This document shows, piece by piece, positions 1 through 12,800 of a stretch of 64,000 nucleotides of DNA. The DNA is from Sediminibacterium roseum (GTDB taxonomy: Bacteria > Bacteroidota > Bacteroidia > Chitinophagales > Chitinophagaceae): the NCBI RefSeq assembly GCF_009939005.1, contig NZ_JAACJS010000015.1, positions 1,366,325 to 1,430,324 of the forward strand, in the 5' to 3' direction. The notes below the pieces were generated by a model. It ran no database searches. It saw only the letters and a program-made list of their open reading frames with translations, and was not told the origin of the DNA. Position numbers and translations under genes: made by a program. How positions within the stretch are numbered: the first letter of the stretch is position 1; every line of letters begins with the position of its first letter.

Positions 1-608
1 CCCTTGTTGGTAGTGTTCCAGGTAAGCAGGTTGCCATGGTCGGCCCAGGTGGGGTCGGCGTGTGGCAATACAAAGATATCGTCGCAAGTGCCGAGATCGG
101 CAGGCTGTTTGAAACTGTAAGCAGATGCGGGTATTCCTGCCGCATTCAGAAAGGAAACACCGATGCTTCCGTTCGTCTTATCCATTACCCATTTCGGAAG
201 AAAATTGATCTTGAACGTTACATCCACGGTGATCGGGCTGTTCGTATAATCGATCACTACACCCTGGTTGGCCCAGTTGGTAAGCACCGCCTGCACATCA
301 GCATTGATGAATTCTCCTGAAACAATGAAGGTACCGCCTTTGTATCCTTTCCCGTTGTAAACAAAATCGGCCCCGCCTTTTAGTTTCGCGGAATTTACCA
401 CGTAGCTAACCGGCACGTGGTTGTTTTTAAGCAAGGCATAAATCAATCCATAAGGCTTGAGAGAATTCTTCACCGTCGGCGATGCCGATCCCATATCAAT
501 GATCGCGGTACCTGATTTGAAAGTGGTGGTCTGGCCAAACGACTTGCTTTGCGAAAGAAATACACACAGGAATGCGCAGACAAGTAAAGCAGTTTTTTTA
601 AGCATCAT
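1..608 (-). CDS. N-terminal part of a secreted protein (truncated by window edge)
   Basis: A minus-strand reading frame opens with two adjacent ATG codons (608 and 605) and stays open to base 1, so only about 200 N-terminal residues are visible. It begins with Lys-Lys, a hydrophobic core and a likely signal-peptidase site near SFGQ. The mature part carries a long Asn/Gly/Val-rich stretch with motifs such as YGLIYALLKNN, VPVSYVVN and FVLPHADPTWADHGN. I recall similar N-terminal regions from very large secreted HYR or gliding-associated proteins of Bacteroidota, but I cannot assign a function. It lies 210 bp downstream of the giant adhesin gene on the same strand, so it may be a second giant surface protein. 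Secretion is well supported; the family is not. Confidence 0.7.
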   Translation of the reverse strand, partial: MMLKKTALLVCAFLCVFLSQSKSFGQTTTFKSGTAIIDMGSASPTVKNSLKPYGLIYALLKNNHVPVSYVVNSAKLKGGADFVYNGKGYKGGTFIVSGEFINADVQAVLTNWANQGVVIDYTNSPITVDVTFKINFLPKWVMDKTNGSIGVSFLNAAGIPASAYSFKQPADLGTCDDIFVLPHADPTWADHGNLLTWNTTNK

Positions 609-652
609 GATTGCTTCAGTTAATTATTCAAAATCAATTTCACAGATATAAA

Positions 653-677
653 CCAGGATCGTTTGTGGCGATCCTGG
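653..677 (-). terminator. Hairpin downstream of the giant adhesin gene
   Basis: A 9-bp perfect stem (653-661 with 669-677) has a 7-nt loop and is read on the minus strand 142 bp after the adhesin stop codon. Only a weak T-rich stretch follows it, so termination is plausible but not certain. Confidence 0.35.
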
Positions 678-818
678 GTCTATCATTCAACGAATGGTAT
701 CAACAAGCAAAACAGGGGTCCTTGCAGACCTTCTGTTTTGCTTTGCATATTTCTGTTTGTTCTGTTGTTCTGTTCCTTTCTACGTTACGCGCTTCCTGTT
801 TCCCGTTACTTATCCTGT

Positions 819-3800
819 TTATCCTCTTGCCTTGATCAGTTGTATCACTTTGCGTTTGGTGCCCTGTACCAGTTCAGCGTAATAGGTACCGCTTGCGTAG
901 TTGTGGCCGATCTGGATCGTGCTGTTTGCTCCGATCTTTGTTTTCGCATCTACCACGCGGCCGTTCGCATCCATTACACGCATGCTGATCGGTGTTTCGT
1001 ATTTGCTCTCCATTTTCAGCGTGAAGTAAGTAGTTGACGGATTCGGCATCACGGTCACTTTCAGTTCTTCTTCTGTTGTGGCAACCGCCTCAGCAGATTC
1101 GCCCGTTGCTGTTGTTTTATTCACTACGATAGGAGCAGATACTTCGTTCACACTGTTGCAAGGCGCCTGGTCGCAGCTTCCCAGCCTGTCGTTGCCATCG
1201 CTTCCACATGTGCTTGAGCTCAGGTGAGACGATACCTGGCTGAGTGCCACCTGTATGGTTTGCGGTGCCTTGTACTTAGCCGTATGGCACATGTATACTT
1301 TGCTTCCGTTCGTGCCCGGTACGCGGATATCGGTTACACAGATGCTGATGGTTGCGAATGATGTACAGCCATACTTGTTGGTCACTGTTACATTGAATGT
1401 AAAGTACCCGCTCACGCCCGGTGTAAACAATGGTGATGCCGCTGTTGTGCTGCTCAGTTTGTTCACGAACGATCCGCTCCATGCATAGGTATAAGGCGCG
1501 CCAGACGATGGCAGGCTGCACATGGTAAGTGTTGTGCTTTGTGCACCATAACCCAGGTAAAGGTTCGTGCTTACACCGCCTGTATACGTGCTGTTTGTTG
1601 GTACAGAAGTGATGTTTGCAGTAAACGGTACTCCAACGGTAATGTATTGCGCTGCCGTTGTTGTGTTACCTGCTGCATCCACTGCCTTCCAGGTACGTGT
1701 GATCACGTTGCCTGATGTGGCGTCTGTATAAGTAACAACTGGCGTGCTGCACGCATCTGTTGCCATTGCCGTACCCGTTGCCGCAGGCAATGTTGATGAA
1801 CCACAGTTAACGGTTACAGCCGAAGGCACCGTAAGCGTCGGTTTCGTATTGTCAACGATCGTGATGATCTGCGTTCCCGTGCTGAAGTTACCCGCCGCAT
1901 CGGTTGCTGTCCATGTACGCGTGATCTTGTTTCCATTCACCGCATCGCTATAGGTCACAACCGGCGTGCTGCAGTTGTCTGTAGCCGTAGCCATGCTGTT
2001 GCATCCCGATGGTGTGGTTGATGATCCGCAACTGAGGCTGATCGCACCCGGTACACTGATCACCGGTTTGGTATTATCTGTGATCGTGATCGTTTGCGTA
2101 TCCGTTGCAAAATTGCCCGATGCATCCGTCGCTTTCCAGGTACGTGTGATCACGTTGCCCGTTTTTGAATCGCTGTAAGAAATGCTTACAGAACTGCAGT
2201 TATCGGATGCTGTTGCGTTTCCACCACAGTACGATGGTGTGGTTGATGCACTGCAGCTGATGCTGATATCCGCAGGCGCCGTGATCGTTGGTTTAACAAG
2301 ATCCACAATGGTGATCACCTGCACATCCGTGCTGTAGTTTCCTGAGGCATCCGTTGCTTTCCAGGTTCTTGTGATCTTGTTCGTTCCTGCCACATCGGTA
2401 TAAGTGATCGTTACGTTGCTGCAATTGTCTGTTGCTGTTGCGGTACCTGTTGCAGCAGGCAAGGTAGACGTTCCGCAGTTTACGGTGATGTCGTTCGGCT
2501 CTGTCAACACAGGCGCAACATTATCAACCACGGTGATCGTTTGCGTGCAGGTTGCATAGTTGCCTGATGGATCCGTAGCTTTCCATGTACGTGTTGTTTT
2601 GTTGCCGCTCACTGCATCTGTATAGGTAATGTTCACCACACCCGAATTATCGGTTGCCGTTGCAGTGCCCGCCACAGATGGCGCTGTTGATCCGCATGCT
2701 ACGGTTGTGCTGCCCGGACAAGTGATCACCGGTTTGGTTGTTTCCGTTACGGTGATGGTTTGTACACAGGTTGCATAGTTGCCTGCGAGGTCTGTTGCTT
2801 TCCATGTTCTTGTGATCACATAGTTGTAATAGTTCGCCGCCGTTGCATCGCTGCCTTTTGTGCTTGCATCTGTATAAGTGATGGTTACATCTCCCGAGTT
2901 ATCATCCGCTTCCGGTGATCCTGTTACAGCAGGCGATGTTGATGAACCGTACGCGATCGTTACGTTATCCGAACAATCGATCACCGGTTTCACGTTATCC
3001 GTATAGCCACTGCAAGGCGCCTGGTCACAACTTCCCAGCCTGTCGCCAGGGTGGTTCTCAAGGTGTGCCGCTACTGCACTGATGCCGATAGACAAGGTCA
3101 TGCGTTGAGCAGGGTTGCCTGGCGGTACGTGGCAGATGTATACTTTCTTCTCATCATCGTCATCCGTTCCGCCATTGCCGCCGTTGTGCGGGCAATCTGA
3201 AGAACTGTGCGACCTGTGGTTACAGTTGCCATGGTTATGGCCATTGTGGTTGCAATCACCTGATGAATGTGATTGGTGGTTGCACACTTTCTGATCGTTG
3301 CTGTTGCCGCTGTGCGGACAGTTGTATGAACTGTGCCACTGGTGGTTACAGCTTGCGTGGTTATGACCCCTGTGCGAGCAATCGCTTGATGTGTGCGACT
3401 GGTGGTTGCACGTTCTTTGGTGATCATCATCGTCATCGCGATCGTTACAACTCCTGTGCGAGCAGTTGTATGAAGTATGCGACCTGTGGTTACAGGTATG
3501 GTTGTGGCCTTTGTGCGGACAATCGTATGAATTGTGCGACTGGTGGTTACACATACCCTGTTTATCGTCCTGGTCTTCTTTATCAGGACAATTGTATGAG
3601 TTGTGCGAGCCATGGCTGCAGCTGTGTCCGTGTCCGCCATGCGGGCAGTTCCAGGAGTAGTGCGACTGGTGGCCGCAGTTGTTGTTGCTTGGCGGTGTTG
3701 CTGTTGCAAACACCCTGATGTCTGTTACACAGATCGTGATGGTTGCGGTGTTTGTACAGCCCAGCGCATTTTTAACGGTAACGGTGAACGTAAAGCTTCC

Positions 3801-6800
3801 GCCTCTTGTTGGTGTAAATACCGGGTTAGCGGTAGTAGTGCTGCTCAGCATGGCTGCGTCTGCGCCGCTCCATGCATAGGTATAGCTACCTGCAGGAACA
3901 TTGGTTTGCAGAACGGTGCTTTGCGCGCCGTAGCCGATGAAGAGGCTGTTCGCAGATCCACCTGTATAAGTATTGCTTGTTGGAACAGATGTGATGCTTG
4001 CAACAAACGGACCGCCCACAGTAATGGTTTGTGTGCATGTGTTTGTGTTGCCCGCAGCATCAACTGCTTTCCAGGTACGGGTTATGATGTTGCCGTTGGT
4101 TACGTCTGTGTAAGTAACAGATGCAACACCGCAATTGTCTGTAGCTGTTGCCGATCCTGTATTTGCAGGGGTTGGCAGCAATCCGCACGCAATGGTTGTG
4201 TTAGGTGCGCAAACGATCGCCGGCTTCTCGGTGTCCGTAACCGTAACGGTTTGGGTTGCTGTTTTTGTCCATCCCGCATTGTCCGTAACGGTCCATGTAA
4301 CCGTTGTTGTTCCTACAGGATAATAGGTTGACGGATGGTCGTTGGTTACGCTTGCAACACCACAGTTATCGGCCGTAACCGGTGCAGCCAGTGTGATGTT
4401 CGCACCGCAGATGCCTGCGCTGTTGCCCACTGATACATTGGTTACGCTGATGGTTGGCATTTCATTATCCAATACAGTTACGCATGTTTTTGCCGTATCT
4501 GTAACGTTGCCGTTCACATCCGTTACGGTCCACTTTACGATTGTTTTACCAACCGGGTAGAATGTTGAAGGATGATCGTTGGTTACGCTTGCCACGCCGC
4601 AGTTGTCGCTCGTTACCGGCGTACCCAGGCTGGCAATGGTCGCACCGCATTTGCCTGCATCGTTGTTAACGCTCCATGCCGCCGGCGCTGTAATACGAGG
4701 TTTCTCATTGTCAACAACCGTAACTGTGAAGCTGCAGGTAGCTGAACCACACAGGTTAGATGCCGTGATGGTTACCGTAGTTACACCCCTGTTGAAGGTT
4801 TTACCACTTCCGTTGCCAGGACCGCTTCCTGTAGTTGCGCCGCTGAATGTATAGCTGCATGCTGCAGATGGCGTTGCCGTTGCTGCTGATGTGTATGTTA
4901 CCACCGCACTGCAGTTACCTGCATCGGTGTTAACTGATTTATTGGTCGGACATGTTGTGAACACCGGTACAACGCAGTTCACGATCACCTTGAATGAGCA
5001 GGTCGACGTATTGCCGTTGCCATCGTTCGCAGTTACGGTTACTGTTGTTGTGCCTACCGGGAAGAAACTTCCGGATCCTTTGCTGTACGTGATCGTTGGT
5101 GTTGTACAATTATCTACCGCCAATGCCGTGTACGTTACGTTTGCCCCGGCCTGCCCGCTTACTGTTGTGTTTGCAGTAACGGTAATGTCACCAGGACATG
5201 TAACCGCAGGTGGCGTAACATCTTTCACGATCACCGTTTGTGTTTGTGTAGAAGTGTTGCCGTTGCCGTCAGCATAGGTCCATGTGATCACATACGTGCC
5301 TTGCGCAGTATAGCTGAGTGCGCTTGTGGTTGTGCCGGTAATTGTTCCTGCACAGTTGTCTGTTGCAACAGGCGCTGTAACAAACGCATTGCATTCTGCT
5401 GTTACCGTAGGCAATGTTGCTATGTTAGGCACAGGTGCCTGTGTATCTTTTCCGCTATAGGTTACGCATGCGGTTGTTGTGTTGCCGCTCGCATCGGTGA
5501 TGGTGTAGTAGTATTTACGCACCCATCCTGCAGCGTTGGTGCCGGTGGTGGTTGTGTTTGTTAATACCGCTGTTACCGTTCCGCTGCAGTTATCCGTATA
5601 CAATGCTGCAATGCTTGCAGTTGACGGAGCCGCCGGTACACCTGCAAGGCATTGGCCATTGCTGTTGCCAGGCAAGCTTCCTGCTACGATGAGCGTTGGA
5701 GCAGTGTTGTCGTTTACAGTGATGATCTGCGTACACGTTGACTGGTTTCCTGAAGGGTCAACAGCTTTGTATGTACGTGTGATCGTGTATTTGTTTGGCG
5801 CCGACTGGTTAGAGATCACATCGCTCACAAAACTTACTGTGTAAGAACAGTTGTCCGCCGCGCTTACAGAAGCCGTATTTGGTGCCGGTACTGCTGAAGC
5901 ACACTGAACGGTTACCGGTGCAGGACAAACGATCGTTGGTGCGATGGCATCCAGTACGGTTACGGTTGCGTTGGCAGACATGCTGTTGCCGTCAACATCG
6001 GTTACGGTTAATGTAACGGTGTTCGGACTGGTTGCAATATCAGCGCAGCTGAAATTGGTTCTGTTGAGGGTGATGCTTGCGATTCCGTCAGGATCGTAAG
6101 AACCATTGTCGATCTGGCCAGGTGTAATGCTCACGTTTCCGGTTGCATCTACGTAAACAGTAATGTTTCTCACTTTGATCACAGCCGGATCATTCACCGA
6201 CGCGATCGTAATGTTCACAGTTGCTGTTGCGCAATCTCCGTTGATGTCGCAGACTTTGTAAGTAAACGCGTCTGTGCCGTGGTAGTTTGCATTTGGCGTG
6301 TACACATAAGAACCGTCAGCATTCAACACGAGTGTTCCATGTGCCGGGTTTGATACAACGCTCCATACATTGCCACCATCAGGGCTTGGTGTATCGTTGC
6401 CCGCAACAGTTGAATGGATCGCTACATCTTCGTTGGTAGATACCGCATCATTCACGGCAACAGGCACATCATTCACCGGAACCACTGTGATGGTAACAGT
6501 TGCAGTTGAACAATCGCCATCCACATCACAAACTTTGTAAGTGAACACGTCTGTGCCGTTGAAGTTGGCATTCGGAGTGTAAGTATAAGTTCCATCGGTA
6601 TTGAATACCAAAGTACCATGTGTTGGGTTTGTTACAACACTCCAGGTATTACCGCCATCTCCGCTTTCCGTATCGTTGGTCCTTACAGTCGACGTAAGAA
6701 CTGCATCTTCGTTTACAGACTCGGTATCGTTCACTGCAACAGGTGCATCGTCTACCGATACTACTGTAATTGTTACAGTTGCAGTTGAACAATCGCCATC

Positions 6801-9800
6801 CACATCACATACTTTGTAAGTGAACACGTCTGTGCCGTTGAAGTTGGCATTCGGAGTGTAAGTATAAGTACCGTCAGTATTGAATACCAAAGTACCGTGT
6901 GTTGGGTTTGTAACAACACTCCATGTATTGCCGCCATCTCCGCTTTCTGTATCGTTGGTCCTTACGGTTGATGTAAGAACTGCATCTTCGTTTACAGACT
7001 CGGTATCGTTCACTGCAACAGGTGCATCGTCAACCGATACTACGGTGATGGTTACAGTAGCAGTTGAACAGTCACCATCCGCATCACATACTTTGTACGT
7101 GAATACGTCTGTGCCGTTGAAGTTGGCATTCGGAGTGTAAGTATAAGTACCGTCAGTATTGAATACCAAAGTACCGTGTGTTGGGTTTGTAACAACACTC
7201 CATGTATTGCCGCCATCTCCGCTTTCTGTATCGTTGGTCCTTACGGTTGATGTAAGAACTGCATCTTCGTTTACAGACTCAGTATCGTTCACCGCAACAG
7301 GCACATCGTCAACAGATACTACTGTAATTGTTACAGTTGCAGTTGAGCAATCGCCATCCGCATCACATACTTTGTAAGTGAACACGTCTGTGCCGTTGAA
7401 GTTGGCATTCGGAGTATAAGTATAAGTACCGTCGGTATTGAATACCAAAGTACCGTGTGTTGGGTTTGTAACAACACTCCACGTATTGCCGCCATCTCCG
7501 CTTTCTGTATCGTTGGTCCTTACAGTTGATGTAAGAACTGCATCTTCGTTTACAGACTCGGTATCGTTCACTGCAACAGGTGCATCGTCAACCGATACTA
7601 CTGTAATTGTTACGGTTGCAGTTGAACAATCGCCATCCACATCACATACTTTGTAAGTGAACACGTCTGTGCCGTTGAAGTTGGCATTCGGAGTGTAAGT
7701 ATAAGAACCGTCAGTATTGAATACCAATGTGCCGTGTGTCGGGTTTGTTACAACACTCCAGGTATTGCCGCCGTCTCCGCTTTCTGTATCGTTGGTTCTT
7801 ACAGTTGAAGTAAGAACTGCATCTTCGTTTACAGACTCGGTATCATTCACAGCAACAGGTGCATCGTCTACCGGTGTTACATTGATGGTAAGCGTTGATG
7901 ATGCATTACCACCATGCCCGTCAGTGATCGAATACGTTACAACCGGTACCGGTCCATTGTAATTCGGTGCCGGGATATAAGTATATGATCCATCCGCATT
8001 CACAACGATATCGCCAATGCCAGGAATAAGGGCAATATTACCCGGTGCATATGGTGTTCCGTTGATCACAAAACCTGTTACGGTAAGAACATCACCATCG
8101 ATATCGCTATCGTTAGGCAATACATTACCGCTCACCGGCGTGTCTTCGCTGGTTGTGTTGGTATCCGGGTTTGCAACAGGCCCATCGTTAACCGGTGTTA
8201 CGGTAATGGTCAATGTTGCGTTCGCTGTTCCGCCATGACCGTCGGTGATGTAATACGTAACCACCGGTACCGCACCATTGAAGTTTGCCGCTGGTGTGTA
8301 GGTATAGCTGCCGTCAGCATTCAACACGATCGTTCCTTCTGCAAAGCTTGCTGTTTGTCCTGCGGTATAGCTTATGTTGTTTACGGTAAAGGTTGTTACC
8401 GTTAATGTATGTCCGTCGATATCACTGTCGTTTGGCAAAACGTTCCCGCTTACCGGTGTATCTTCTGTTGTTGTGTTTACATCAGGGTTTGCAACCGGCG
8501 GGTTATTGGTAACGATCACATTGAATGAACAGGTTGCCTGGTTACCCGCAGCATCTGTTGCAGTTGCCGTTACCGTGGTTGATCCGATCGGGAACAAGCT
8601 GCCCGGTGCAATTGAGTAGGTAACAGCAGGTGCCTGGCAATTGTCTGTTCCCTGCGCCACATAAACAACGTTTGCACCATTTTTACCTGCTTGTGCAGGT
8701 ACGGTAATCGTACCCGGGCAGGTTATGGTTGGCAATTGATGATCGGCAACGCTCACAGTAAAGCTTCCCGTGGTTACATGTCCGTGAACATCTGTTGCCG
8801 TATAGGTTACCGTTGTTGTACCGATAGGGAACTGTTCGCCTGATTGATGATCCGATACCATGGTTACCGCACAGTTGTCTGTTGCAGTTGGCGCCGTCCA
8901 TGTTACAGTTGCCATGCATGCATTCGCGTCTGTAGACTTGCTGATGTTAGCCGGCAGGTTGTGTATCACAGGGAACTCATCATCTGTAATGGTGATGGTT
9001 TGCACACCTGTCTTCGTATGTCCGTGCGCGTCGGTCACTGTCCATGTTACGGTTGTTACACCTACAGGATAAGGATCTGTCAGTGACAAGCCATCGCTTC
9101 TCACACCTGCTACTGTTGCAGTGCCGCAGTTATCGGTTCCTGTTGCGGCTCCCAGAAGAATCGCGGTTGGACCGTAGCCTGGCGTGTGGCCGTCTGGTGT
9201 TACTGTATTGATGTCTGCAACACTGTTCGCAAATTTATAAGAGCACAATCCTGCATCAGCTGTATGTGTTACATCTGCAGGAACGGTGATGGTTGGATCT
9301 TCCGTATCGTTCACCGTTACATCAAAGCTTGCAGAGGCTGTATTGCCGCTTGCATCTGTTGCCGTGTAATGAACGGTTGTTGTACCGGTCGGGAACACAT
9401 CACCCGGGTGCTTGTCAGAAACAAGCGTTACTACCGGGCAGTTATCCGTTGCTGTTGGTATTGTCCATGTAACTACTGCTCCGCATGCACCTGCATCGTT
9501 TGATTTGCTGATGTTCGCTGGAACATTTGTGATCACTGGGTTCTCATGATCTTCCACTGTGATCGTAAAGCTGCATACAGCGTCGCCACATGCATTGTGT
9601 GCAGTGATGGTTACTGTAGTTGTTCCTTTGTTGAACACTGAACCGCTTCCGTTGCCCGAACCGCTTCCGGTTGTTGCACCGCTGAAGCTGTATGTGAGCG
9701 ATGGTGCCGGTACGCCGTTCACCGTTGTTGTATAGTTAACTACCGCGCTGCAGAGACCCGCATCGGTGTTAACGGTTTTGTTTGAAGGGCATACAGCAAA

Positions 9801-12800
9801 TACAGGTGATGAACAGTTGATGTCTGCCGTGATCGCAAAGTCATAAACAGACTCGTCGTTGTCGTTGTTGCTTACAACAACGGTTGCTGTTTTTGTTCCT
9901 ACTGTATTTGAAAGGAACGTAACATCAAACGTTGTAGAAGCGCCCGGCGCGAGAACGATTCCTTCAAAGCCGCTTACGGTAAAGTTAGCCGCATCTGCGC
10001 CGCTGATATTGATCGCAGATACATCCAGGTTCTCGGTTCCTGTATTCTGTATCGTAAACGTTTTAACAACAGGTACGCCCAGTGTTGTGCTGCCGAAGTT
10101 TGTATGGTCTGCCGTTGATGGCGTTGCATCGCCGTCAACAATAGTTTGATTGTTGCCTGTGATGTTGATCTCTGGCGCAACCACTGTTACGTCGAAATGA
10201 CAAGTGCTTGTATGTCCGTTGCCATCATCCGCAGTAACCGTTACGGTTGTTGTGCCTACAGCAAAGAAGCTGCCTGACGCCGGTGAGTAGGTCACGGTTG
10301 GTGTTCCGCAATTGTCTGTTGCTGTTGCATTGTAGGTAACAAGTGCACCGTAGCCGCTTCCCGTGTTGGTTGCGGTTCGGGTGATGTTTGCCGGGCAGGT
10401 AACCGTTGGCGGTGTAACGTCGCTGATGATCACATGCTGCTCTGCGGTGGTTGTATTGCCGCTCGCATCGGTGAACGTCCAGTGAATTACGTGATCGCCC
10501 TGCGTTGTATAAGTAAGTGCATCTGTTGTTGTACCAACAACGGTGCCGGCGCATGCATCGGTGGTTGTTGGCGCAGTTGCTGTAGCAGCACATTCTGCTG
10601 TAATGTTTGGCAATACTGGTGTTACAGGAGCCGTTGTATCGGCCACTGTTACCGCAATCGCGTTGGATGATACAGACGTACAGCCATTGTTTGTGATCTG
10701 TACAGTATAGCTGCCAGATACCGTTGCAATGTAATCTGCATTGGTTGCACCATTGATCGCGTTGCCATCTTTGAACCATTGGTAAGTATAACCAGCACCC
10801 GTGTTGGCATGCAGGGTAACGGTTTGTGCAGGACAAACAGATGTGTTTCCACCTGCAGTTATGGTTGCAACCGGCGTTGGTTTAACGGTAATGAATACCG
10901 GTTTAATGGCAGAGCAGCCCGTTGACTGGTCGTTCACCATTACATAGAAACTTGTGTCGGCTGTAAATGTAGCATTGAAGGCAGCTGTTGTTGCAACAAC
11001 ATCTTCATTGAATTCAGAGTTGTTGTGCCACTCGTAGGTGTAGCTGCCGCTTCCGCCGGTTACAGAGGCAGAAACAGGAAGTGTTACGCCAGCGCAGATA
11101 TTGTTCTGTGCGGTGATGGTAATTACCGGGGCCTGGATCCTGGTTACAGGAGCAGAACCGTTCATCAGGTATTCGCATGCAGGCGGCAATCCTGGTTTGG
11201 TTGCCTTGATGGTGAAGGTACCCGGTGCAAATCCGCCGGTGAAGCTGAGCGCACCGGATGTACCTGGTTTCGACATACCCGTGCTCACTCCATTTCTATA
11301 AAGCACATAAGTAACGCCGGTTTCAGATCCACTTAATGTGATCGTTACCTGTTGGTTCACATTAGAGCAAACCGCTGCGCCGCCGCCTACATTGTAAGTT
11401 ACCGGAACAGCAACCGGTGTAACAGTGATCGGTGCCGGGTTGCTCTGGCAACCGTTGATCGTTTGTCGTGCACCATACGTACCCGCAACGTTTACAATGA
11501 TGCTGTTGGTTGTTTCACCGTTTGGTATCCACACCAAAGAACCTGTTGCGTTGTTCGCGACAACCGTGATGCTTCCATCACAATTAGGATAAGATGAATA
11601 ATTGATCACTGCAGGTGTTGCTTTCGGAGCCGCAACGCCCGTACCCGCTGCACTTGTGCAACCGGCTACAGTTTGGGTTACGGTATATGTTCCGGCAGCG
11701 TTAACAGTGATGGATGGCGTTTGCTGGCCATTGCTCCAAAGCAATGAACCCGTATAATTTGATGCGGTAAGGGTTGATGTGTTGTTACAATTGTCTACAA
11801 CCGTTACGCCTGGAGCCGATGGTGCTGTTTTCGGGTTGGCAACCGCAACGAATGGTGCGCTTGTGCAACCGTTCACAGTTTGTGTTACGGTATAATTGCC
11901 TGCTGCAGAAACCGTGATGGTTGCTGCTGTTTCTCCCGTACTCCACGCAAGTGGTCCGCTGTAACCGGAAGCAGTCAACGTAGATGTTCCGTTGCAATTG
12001 TCAACAACCGTTACCTGCGGAGCGGCAGGCGCTGTTTTCGGAGAAGCAAAACCTCCGTTTACCATACTTGTACAACCGTTAACCGTTTGCGTCACCGTAA
12101 ACGATCCTGGTGCAGAAACCGTAATGGATGGTGTTGTTGCGTTGTTGCTCCACAACAATGTGCCTGTATAATTTGATGCAGTGAGTGTTGATGTTCCGTC
12201 GCAATTATTGACTACCGTTATAGCCGGTGCTGCCGGTGTTGTTTTCGGATTGGCAATACCCGATCCTGGTGCGCTCACACAACCATCGACGGCTTGTGTA
12301 ATTGTGTACGTACCGGCTGAAGAAACTGTAATAGAATTACCCGTTTCGCCTGTGCTCCACAACAATGTTCCGTTTGCGGTAGTCACCAGTGTTGATGTTC
12401 CGTTACAGTTATCAACCACAGTAACCACCGGTGTTGCCGGCGTGTTTTTGATTGTGCCAACAGAGATGCCGCCCGGTACACTTGTACATCCGTTCACAAC
12501 CTGGGTTACAGTGTACATACCGGAGGTTGTAACTGTAATTGAGTTGGTTGTTTCTCCCGTACTCCACAATACCGGTCCTGATGCCTGGGCAGTCAATACC
12601 GTAGTTCCGTTGCAATTGACAACATAAGTAATGGTTGGCGGAGCCGGATTTGTTTTCGGCGCCGCAACGCCTGATCCTGCTGCACTTGTACAACCGTCTA
12701 CTGTTTGTGTAACGGTATATGTACCCGCACTGCTTACGCTGATGCCTGGCGTTGTTTCCCCTGTGCTCCACAATACTGTTGCAAGTGGATTATAATTGGA

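Noticed and set aside
3603..4331. Plus-strand open frame of 242 residues, Cys-rich
   Set aside because: It is antisense to the giant adhesin; its cysteines come from the complement of a repeat-rich coding strand, with no signal or family.
6195..7868. Possible CRISPR-like or satellite array
   Set aside because: The repeats are 279 bp, contiguous, in frame and protein-coding; there are no spacers.
6601..7962. Series of repeated plus-strand open frames spaced by 279 bp
   Set aside because: They are the antisense reading of the tandem repeats and have no independent start signals.
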